DNA of 64,000 nt from Sphingobacterium sp. SGR-19 (lineage in GTDB: Bacteria; Bacteroidota; Bacteroidia; Sphingobacteriales; Sphingobacteriaceae), in the NCBI RefSeq assembly GCF_011043555.1, contig NZ_JAAKGS010000002.1, positions 744,001-808,000 on the forward strand, written 5' to 3'. The notes below the pieces were generated by a model, which did not search any database, had not been told where the DNA came from, and worked only from the letters and a program-made list of their open reading frames with translations. Positions 57,901 to 64,000 of the stretch are shown here, piece after piece (the stretch's first letter is position 1; each line of letters opens with the position of its first letter). The position numbers and the translations under genes were made by a program.

Positions 57901-59667
57901 ATGCAAAAAAAAGTGAGAAAGAGCAGGTATAAGCGGGCAGGCATGTGGTCATGCCTACTTACGTTGACGACGTTATCTGCGTGCCAACATGTCCAAGATA
58001 ACGGCGATGGAAAAGCGAATATTGCTGCAGGTAACGAACCAATTTTCCAAAACTTTGAATATGTTGGAAATGACAAGATATATACGGAAAACCCTTTACC
58101 CGAAGGGCATTTTTACAGCCCGATCTTACAGGGATGTTATCCCGATCCCAGCATTACCCGTAAGGGAGATGATTATTATCTGGTAGCATCCTCCTTCGTT
58201 ATGTTTCCGGGCGTGCCTATCTTTCATTCTAAGGACCTGGTGAACTGGAAGCAGATCGGCCATGTGCTGGATCGAGAATCGCAATTGAAGGTGGGTGATG
58301 CGGGCATTAGCATGGGTGTTTATGCACCGGATATTCTGTACAACCCACACAATGATACATTTTACATGATTACGACGCAATTTGCCGGTGGATTTGGGAA
58401 TATCGTTGTGAAATCCAAGGACCCGCTTCAGGGCAATTGGTCGGATCCCATGAAGTTAAATTTTGATGGAATTGATCCTGCATTATTCTTTGATGATGAC
58501 GGAAAAGCCTACGTGATACATAATGATGCACCAGATGAGGGAAAAGAACGATACAAAGGACACCGTGTGATTAAAGTGTGGGATTATGATGTGGAGAATG
58601 ATCAGGTCATCGCGGGTACAGATAAAATTATTGTTGATGGTGGTGTAGATATTACGCAAAAGCCGATCTGGATTGAGGCTCCCCATATCTATAAGCGGTA
58701 CGGTAAATACTATTTGATGTGTGCCGAAGGCGGAACCGGCGCGAACCACAGCGAGGTCATTTTCGTCAGTGACAACCCTCGGGGTCCTTACAAACCTGCC
58801 GAAAAAAATCCTATTCTTTCGCAACGGCATCTGGATAAGAGCCGGCCTAATCCAGTGGAATGGGCCGGTCATGCGGATCTGGTGGAAACGCCGACCGGCG
58901 ATTGGTATGGTGTGTTTCTTGCTATTCGCCCGAATGAGAAGAATCGGGTGAATACCGGGCGCGAGACGTTTATTTTACCCGTTGATTGGTCTGGCGAATG
59001 GCCGGTATTCGAGGGCGGAATGGAACCGCTCCAGCCGTCTATCAAAATGCCTCAAGGTGCGGAAAATAGAATGAATACGGATGACTTTTTTCCTAACGGT
59101 AATTTTACGTTTGTAGATAAATTTGAAGGAAATGGTTTGGATGACCGCTGGATCGCCTTGCGCGGTCCACGTGAGAAATTTGTTGAAGAGGGTACACATG
59201 GATTGATCATCAAACCGTTTGATGTGAATATCAAAGCCCAGAAACCCATTTCTACTTTATTTCACCGTCAGCAGCACGCTACTTTTTCGGCATCCGTTGA
59301 TATGAACTACAAGCCGGAAACAGAAAGTGATCTGGCAGGTTTAGCTTGCGTACAAAGCGAAACGTTTCATTACGTATTCGGCGTAACCAAGTCAGGTGCT
59401 GATTATTATCTCGTTTTAGAAAGAACAGAGAAAGGCGAATCATCTGTTATTGCGCAGACAAAGCTAGCGGAGGCGGGAAAAATTTCGCTGAAAGTAGAAG
59501 CCAGGGGAGATGATTATCAATTTACCTACGCAGTAGATGGCGGTGATTTTGAAAACTTAGGTGGCACGGTATCAGGTGATATCTTATCGACCAATGTAGC
59601 CGGTGGATTTACGGGCGCTATGATCGGATTGTATGCGACCTCAGCAAATGATATTAAAGTAGAATAG
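57901..59667 (+). CDS. GH43 arabinofuranosidase/xylosidase lipoprotein with C-terminal beta-sandwich
   Basis: A 588-residue lipoprotein (TLSACQH, Cys28). The GH43 propeller spans about 70-375, with base Asp82 (YPDPSIT), Asp192 (GIDPALF) and acid Glu259 (WIEAPHIY). Residues about 395-588 form a beta-sandwich (DRWIALRGPREKF...AGLACVQSE...GLYATSAND), typical of subfamilies 10-12 that attack arabinose or xylose decorations. It differs from the GH43 four genes up, which is short and not exported. Followed by a hairpin and the GH127 gene. Confidence 0.93.
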   Translation: MQKKVRKSRYKRAGMWSCLLTLTTLSACQHVQDNGDGKANIAAGNEPIFQNFEYVGNDKIYTENPLPEGHFYSPILQGCYPDPSITRKGDDYYLVASSFVMFPGVPIFHSKDLVNWKQIGHVLDRESQLKVGDAGISMGVYAPDILYNPHNDTFYMITTQFAGGFGNIVVKSKDPLQGNWSDPMKLNFDGIDPALFFDDDGKAYVIHNDAPDEGKERYKGHRVIKVWDYDVENDQVIAGTDKIIVDGGVDITQKPIWIEAPHIYKRYGKYYLMCAEGGTGANHSEVIFVSDNPRGPYKPAEKNPILSQRHLDKSRPNPVEWAGHADLVETPTGDWYGVFLAIRPNEKNRVNTGRETFILPVDWSGEWPVFEGGMEPLQPSIKMPQGAENRMNTDDFFPNGNFTFVDKFEGNGLDDRWIALRGPREKFVEEGTHGLIIKPFDVNIKAQKPISTLFHRQQHATFSASVDMNYKPETESDLAGLACVQSETFHYVFGVTKSGADYYLVLERTEKGESSVIAQTKLAEAGKISLKVEARGDDYQFTYAVDGGDFENLGGTVSGDILSTNVAGGFTGAMIGLYATSANDIKVE

Positions 59668-59685
59668 TTTTAGTTTAGTTGCTTG

Positions 59686-59716
59686 AACGGTTGCCCCACG
59701 TCCGCGGGGCGCCGTT
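59686..59716 (+). promoter_or_regulatory. GC-rich hairpin between GH43 and GH127
   Basis: AACGG and CCGTT (59686-59690 with 59712-59716) close an internal GCCCC/GGGGC stem (59693-59697 with 59706-59710). No T-run longer than three follows, so processing or attenuation within the operon is more likely than full termination. It lies 17 bp before the GH127 start. Confidence 0.55.
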
Positions 59717-59732
59717 TATTAAAACCTCAAAT

Positions 59733-62108
59733 ATGATCAATCGAAATAAAACCGCGATCCTCTTGCTGACTGTTGGTCTAAGCAGTACAGCTATTGCTCA
59801 AGATAAACTATACCCCCATACGTTCGCACTAGGCGACGTAAAATTATTGGAAAGCTCTTTTCTACATGCGCAAAATTTGAATGTAGAAACGTTGTTGGCA
59901 TACGATGTTGACCGTCTTTTGGCCCCCTTTCTAAAAGAAGCAGGGCTAAAGCCGAAAGCGCCTAGTTTTTCGAATTGGATAGATTTAGACGGTCATGTCG
60001 GTGGACATTATCTTTCCGCATTGGCGATACATTATGCGTCGACTGGGGATGTGCGCTGTAAAGAGCGTATGGAATATATGTTGGCAGAAATGAAGCGTTG
60101 TCAGGATAAGAACGGTGACGGCTATCTGGGTGGTGTACCTAACGGCGAAAACCTTTGGAAAGAAGTAAAAAAAGGAAACGTAGGCGAGGTTTGGAAATAT
60201 TGGGTGCCGTGGTATAACCTGCATAAAACGTATGCTGGCTTACGCGATGCATGGCTTTACGGGAACAATGAAGAAGCCAAAGCGATGTTTATCAAGTTGA
60301 GTGATTGGGGAGCCAATCTCATAGCTGCATTAAGCGATGAACAAATGGAGTCGATGTTGGCCAATGAGTTTGGGGGAATGAATGAAGTGTACGCAGATGC
60401 TTATCAAATAACAAGTGATGAGCGCTACCTGACGACAGCGAAGCGCTTTTCACATAAACAGGTTTTCGATTCGGTATCAAAACGCGTGGATAACTTGGAC
60501 AATATGCATGCAAATACGCAGGTACCTAAAGCGGTCGGTTATCAGCGGGTGGCAGAGTTGACGCATGAACGGGACTATACGACAGCTGCAGATTTCTTTT
60601 GGGAGACCGTATCCGAGAACCGCTCTCTTTCCTTAGGTGGGAATAGCCGCCGGGAGCATTTCCCTTCGGAGCAAGATTTTCTAAGTTATATGGAAGAACG
60701 GGAAGGTCCGGAATCCTGCAATACCAACAACATGCTCAAGCTGGCGGGAGGCTTGTTCCGTATGAAACCCGATGTGAAATATATGGACTTTTATGAAAAA
60801 GCACTGTACAACCATATTCTTTCCACTCAACATCCGGAGCACGGTGGCTATGTTTATTTTACCTCGGCACGCCCGGCGCACTATCGTGTTTATTCACAAG
60901 TAAACAGTGCGATGTGGTGCTGTGTGGGTACAGGTATGGAAAATCATGGCAAATACGGGGAGATGATCTATACGCATGATGGCGACACGCTGTATGTCAA
61001 TCTTTTTGTTGCCTCCGAGCTGGATTGGAGAGAAAAAGGAATAAAGTTAACACAGCACACCGATTTTCCGGTGTCTGGTAAGAGTACGTTAACCATTGAT
61101 AAAATTAACTCGTCGGATGCTAAACTCCTTATCCGGTATCCGAATTGGGTGCCGTCGGGAAAGATGAAGGTCATCGTGGATGGACAAGACTATGCGACAT
61201 CGTCTCAACCGGGTTCTTACATTGTGATCGACAAGAAGTGGCAGCAAGGCGATAAGATAGAAATTGATATGCCCATGGAATTCCATGTGGAGGAACTGAA
61301 GCAGCATCCGGAGTATATTTCGCTATTTAGAGGGCCGATTTTGATGGGCAGTAAAGTAGGGGGCGGTGACGTGTCCGGATTCGTCGCCGATGATCACCGT
61401 TGGGGGCATATCGCGCACGGTTCCTTGGTGTCTCTTTTTGATACACCTGCTCTTATTGGTGAACGTGCAGCATTGATCAACACGCTAAATCAAGCTATTC
61501 CCGTGGCGAACGAACCGTTACATTTTGAGATGCCCGCATCATTTATCGACAAACGTTTTGGCAAACTTACCTTACAGCCTTTTTATGAAATCCATGATAG
61601 CCGTTATATGATGTATTGGTTGGCGATGACTGGCGAGGAGTTTAGTGAGCTGCAGGCGGAGAAAAAAGAGGAAGAGCGGTTAAAACTGGAGTTGGATAAA
61701 CGCACGGTTGATGCCGTAAAACTGGGAGAGCAGCAACCAGAGGTCGATCATCGCCTTAAAGAAGAAAAGTCTGCTCGTGGAGTACATCATGGTCAGTCCT
61801 GGCGGGAAGCTGAAAATGGAGGATATTTTTCCTTTGAATTGCAAACTGCCAAAAAGGAAGACCTATCGCTATTGATTACCTATTGGGGGTACGAATCTGG
61901 AAATCGTGATTTCGATATTCTTGTAGATGGGCAACTGCTGGCAACAGAGAAACTGGGAGGGAAATGGAATCAAAGTAAGTTCTTCGATGTTAGTTATGAG
62001 ATACCGAAAGCGTACTTGAAAGATGCAGCGTTTGTTACAGTGAAGTTTGTTCCGCATGAGGGGCATCGAGCAGGACGCGTGTTTCGGGTGCGGTTGGTGA
62101 AGGATTGA
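59733..62108 (+). CDS. GH127 beta-L-arabinofuranosidase-like enzyme (DUF1680)
   Basis: A 791-residue exported protein (signal about 1-22); the ATG at 59733 is chosen because the upstream start runs through a GC-rich hairpin. An (alpha/alpha)6 barrel contains GH127 metal-nucleophile residues: Glu327 and Cys329 (GPESCN) and Cys396-Cys397 (AMWCCVGTG), the HypBA1-like zinc-Cys set, with Cys as nucleophile. The C-terminal ~130 residues form a beta-sandwich (ENGGYFSFELQTAKKEDLS). It would release arabinofuranose from xylan side chains. A strong terminator follows. Confidence 0.93.
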   Translation: MINRNKTAILLLTVGLSSTAIAQDKLYPHTFALGDVKLLESSFLHAQNLNVETLLAYDVDRLLAPFLKEAGLKPKAPSFSNWIDLDGHVGGHYLSALAIHYASTGDVRCKERMEYMLAEMKRCQDKNGDGYLGGVPNGENLWKEVKKGNVGEVWKYWVPWYNLHKTYAGLRDAWLYGNNEEAKAMFIKLSDWGANLIAALSDEQMESMLANEFGGMNEVYADAYQITSDERYLTTAKRFSHKQVFDSVSKRVDNLDNMHANTQVPKAVGYQRVAELTHERDYTTAADFFWETVSENRSLSLGGNSRREHFPSEQDFLSYMEEREGPESCNTNNMLKLAGGLFRMKPDVKYMDFYEKALYNHILSTQHPEHGGYVYFTSARPAHYRVYSQVNSAMWCCVGTGMENHGKYGEMIYTHDGDTLYVNLFVASELDWREKGIKLTQHTDFPVSGKSTLTIDKINSSDAKLLIRYPNWVPSGKMKVIVDGQDYATSSQPGSYIVIDKKWQQGDKIEIDMPMEFHVEELKQHPEYISLFRGPILMGSKVGGGDVSGFVADDHRWGHIAHGSLVSLFDTPALIGERAALINTLNQAIPVANEPLHFEMPASFIDKRFGKLTLQPFYEIHDSRYMMYWLAMTGEEFSELQAEKKEEERLKLELDKRTVDAVKLGEQQPEVDHRLKEEKSARGVHHGQSWREAENGGYFSFELQTAKKEDLSLLITYWGYESGNRDFDILVDGQLLATEKLGGKWNQSKFFDVSYEIPKAYLKDAAFVTVKFVPHEGHRAGRVFRVRLVKD

Positions 62109-62129
62109 TCCGTTCGCAACGAGTTGTTA

Positions 62130-62174
62130 AAACAAAGAGGCTGTCTTAATATATTTGAGACAGCCTCTTTGTTT
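62130..62174. terminator. Strong bidirectional terminator ending the xylan operon
   Basis: AAACAAAGAGGCTGTCT (62130-62146) pairs with AGACAGCCTCTTTGTTT (62158-62174), a 17-bp perfect stem with an 11-nt loop. A and T tracts on both sides fit termination of GH127 (plus) and the esterase gene (minus), whose stop is at 62215. Confidence 0.9.
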
Positions 62175-62214
62175 CTAGATATACTGCTTATCAGCAATAT
62201 TTCCCGAAACAGTA

Positions 62215-63063
62215 TCATTTTCGATTGTAATAGTAATCCAGCCACACATCGGCGTAGTGGTTTCCTAATTTGCGATATCCGGCCGAACTGAAGTGTATGT
62301 CGTCGGGAGCACCTTCGCAATATTTGGAAGAGACGATATGCGCGTTTGGAATGGTTTGCGGCAAGGTATTAATAATCTCATTCATACTGGCACATTTTCC
62401 ATCTTGTTGTGCAGATAGCATTTCTCCAGCAAGGAGTGGCGTTTCGGAAGCCTCTAAATGCAAGTCGTTTAACAGATTGGTGTAAACCTTGTTAACTTTA
62501 TTTGGCCAATCTTGGTCGCCGGTATTGCTTTCTCCTTGATGTAAGAGAATTCCCTTGATGACACCTTTCTGCTGTCCTATTTTCGCCATTTCAACCAATC
62601 TTTTGTAAGGATTGTTGTCGTACAGAGCGAGTTTGCTCTTCATCCAGCCCGGTGCTCTTTCCACGTAGGCGGCGGTGCTATCTTGATCGAATAGCTGAAT
62701 GTGGCAACCGCCGATGGCCACATGGATTAACGCTACGGTAATACTATCTGGTAAATTTTGGACAAGGGCTTTGCCGAATTGCTCAGCAGGACTGACACCC
62801 GTATTGCAATGACAGAGTGGGGATTTTGCTTTGTACCAGTGGCCTTTCTGTCGGCCAAGGTCGGGACAATCGACAGCCTGTAAATGTAGTAGCCGGATAT
62901 CCGCTATGGTATCCTGAACCTCGATTTTTCCGGTACCTTCCATGTTAGATTGGCCGAAACATAAGAAGATATAGACATTGCGGTCTTGGGCGTAACCGTG
63001 ATGTATAGAAAAAACGAGCATGAAAAATGCCGTAAATAGGATGGAGACTTTATTTTTTATCAT
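62215..63063 (-). CDS. SASA-domain (CE6-like) acetyl esterase
   Basis: A 282-residue exported esterase. The ATG at 63063 gives MIKNKVSILFTAFFMLVFSIHHGYAQ as a normal signal; an earlier ATG at 63096 adds a hydrophilic stretch. The SGNH-type blocks are FGQSNMEG (Ser39), HVAIGGC, HQGESN and DDIHFSSAGYRKLG (Asp254, His257). The SASA domain is shared by sialate O-acetylesterases and CE6 acetylxylan esterases; next to a xylan operon, acetylxylan deacetylation is the better guess. It is convergent with GH127. Confidence 0.82.
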   Translation of the reverse strand: MIKNKVSILFTAFFMLVFSIHHGYAQDRNVYIFLCFGQSNMEGTGKIEVQDTIADIRLLHLQAVDCPDLGRQKGHWYKAKSPLCHCNTGVSPAEQFGKALVQNLPDSITVALIHVAIGGCHIQLFDQDSTAAYVERAPGWMKSKLALYDNNPYKRLVEMAKIGQQKGVIKGILLHQGESNTGDQDWPNKVNKVYTNLLNDLHLEASETPLLAGEMLSAQQDGKCASMNEIINTLPQTIPNAHIVSSKYCEGAPDDIHFSSAGYRKLGNHYADVWLDYYYNRK

Positions 63064-63270
63064 GATATTGTATTTTATGCTAAATATACGATCCATTGAA
63101 TCAAATGAATAAGAGGGAGCGAAACCTCCCTCTTATCTGATAGCCCAATATAAATTATTTTACAGTTTTAAGCGGTTTTACCATTTGAATTCGAACCAAA
63201 CAAATATCTTAAATAATAAATAATTTAAATTAAAGTGTTTTTTGATGATTTTACTTCCTTGTTAAGTTGA

Positions 63271-63633
63271 TTACCACCAGGTTAAGGTGGCAGTTCCTGA
63301 AGCTCCGGTCGATCCATCAGCACCGATAAATACCCTAATGTAGCCCCAATATCTATATGAACCGTTTGCGCTGTGGTATCGGTCTCCACCGCCAGGTCCC
63401 CAATTATATTCAGCTAGAAGGATGTCATCGTACGCTTGTACGGACCCGCTAGTTGCCAGCATAGTCCAAGTACAATTAAGGAGTAACTGAGTACAGTAAC
63501 TATTAATGTTTACCCCCATGTAAGCATAATTTGTTGGAATGCCGGCGTACGCAGTTACACTTTGTTGATTGTAGGCATACGAGCTGAACATGCTGCTAAA
63601 GACGATAGCTAAAATTAAAATGATTTTTTTCAT
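63271..63633 (-). CDS. Small secreted protein of unknown function
   Basis: A 120-residue protein with signal peptide (MKKIILILAIVFSSMFSSYA). The mature part is rich in Tyr, Gly, Ser and Asn, with short alternating hydrophobic strands (YMGVNINSYCTQLLLNCTWTM, YRYWGYIRVFIGADGSTGASG), suggesting a small secreted beta protein. Two Cys may form a disulfide. It is separated by 208 bp of AT-rich DNA from the esterase gene. I do not recognise a family. Confidence 0.6.
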   Translation of the reverse strand: MKKIILILAIVFSSMFSSYAYNQQSVTAYAGIPTNYAYMGVNINSYCTQLLLNCTWTMLATSGSVQAYDDILLAEYNWGPGGGDRYHSANGSYRYWGYIRVFIGADGSTGASGTATLTWW

Positions 63634-63710
63634 GATTTCTAATTTTAAAAGTTTATAAAATGATTGATATAAGTAATTTATAATGGGATCTAGTGAAAAG
63701 GTAGCGGCGT

Positions 63711-64000
63711 TTATATTATTTTATTAATCGTGATCTTATAGAGGGATTTTAAAATGTCCAATTGTTTATTGTATTCTTCTTTTTCTTTTTCCAAATAGAG
63801 TTTGTGTCTGAGGTTTTCCTTTATTTTATAGTATGTAATATACATACTACCTACGGTGTTTCTTATTTCCAAAAGACAATATTGGTCATTGATCTTCATT
63901 GGATGTGACAGTACACCTGTTTCAAGTCCATCGATGTTTTGTTCGAGAATAGTGTCGTAGGTATGCTTTCCATCTCGGTGAAAAGTCAAGTGCTCTTTAC
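63711..64000 (-). CDS. C-terminal part of an unknown protein, possibly a parvulin-like prolyl isomerase
   Basis: The frame is open to the window edge, so the 5' part lies beyond base 64000. The 96 visible residues have the pattern of the end of a parvulin domain (GLETGVLSHPMKINDQYCLLEIRNTVGS, then a Lys/Glu-rich helix KENLRHKLYLEKEKEEYNKQLDILKSLYKITI). SurA/PpiD-type isomerases end like this, but the fragment is short and not diagnostic. It is 77 bp upstream of the small secreted protein gene on the same strand. Confidence 0.45.
   Translation of the reverse strand, partial: KEHLTFHRDGKHTYDTILEQNIDGLETGVLSHPMKINDQYCLLEIRNTVGSMYITYYKIKENLRHKLYLEKEKEEYNKQLDILKSLYKITINKII

Noticed and set aside
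59679-59732. Upstream start for the GH127 protein
   Set aside because: It is a TTG reading through a GC-rich hairpin before a good signal peptide.

Overview
The window looks like chromosomal DNA of a Bacteroidota bacterium, most likely a Sphingobacteriaceae relative. Grounds: several promoter-like TAnnTTTG boxes, few Shine-Dalgarno sites, a one-protein hybrid two-component regulator, TonB-dependent receptors with carboxypeptidase-like N-terminal domains, DUF983 and DUF4286 proteins, and many lipoproteins. No rRNA, tRNA, CRISPR array or insertion sequence was recognised.

Layout. 1-4.6 kb: end of a sugar-type MFS transporter, then a tightly packed catabolic operon (HpcH/HpaI aldolase, aldo/keto reductase, Gfo/Idh/MocA oxidoreductase, SDR whose catalytic Lys is Asn) facing a cupin-AraC regulator. 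4.8-14.8 kb: mostly housekeeping genes (small membrane protein, DUF983, DUF4286, an S9-like lipoprotein lacking the catalytic Ser and His, histidine kinase and response regulator, greA, HIT protein, DedA, pyrophosphatase, CNNM/CorC-type protein, rsmE). 14.8-15.25 kb: intergenic structured repeats, one shared with 33.8 kb. 15.25-18.4 kb: a three-gene FtsX-type ABC cluster with a very His-rich loop and a DUF3299 protein (proposed zinc system), then a toxin-antitoxin pair. 18.7-24.2 kb: beta-helix lipoprotein with a TonB receptor, and a transglutaminase-like protein.

24.3-27.2 kb is an accessory-looking island. It holds about 37 degenerate 21-bp tandem units in two blocks, an Rpn-family (PD-(D/E)XK) nuclease gene, an XRE-type regulator with two near-identical palindromic operators, and a highly structured non-coding segment. 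27.7-33.8 kb is a copper-resistance operon (HMA-AraC regulator, CopA ATPase, CopZ-like chaperone, secreted HMA protein, multicopper oxidase with a barrel-like C-terminal domain). 34-36.4 kb: alpha/beta hydrolase and a GH28 lipoprotein. 36.4-43.3 kb: a proposed phytate/organic-phosphate locus (TonB receptor, purple-acid-type phosphatase, beta-propeller phytase, TPR-HTH protein).

43.4-63.1 kb is a glucuronoarabinoxylan utilisation locus. A hybrid two-component sensor is divergent from GH115, a GPH symporter, GH10, GH43, GH67, GH97, GH43 and GH127, with a convergent SGNH/SASA esterase. It has no SusC/SusD pair within the window. The proposed flow is backbone cleavage by GH10, uronic-acid removal by GH115 and GH67, import by the symporter, and xylose/arabinose release by GH43 and GH127. 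The last kilobase has a small secreted protein and the end of a gene running off the window. Function assignments are from recognising motifs by eye; no database search was possible.
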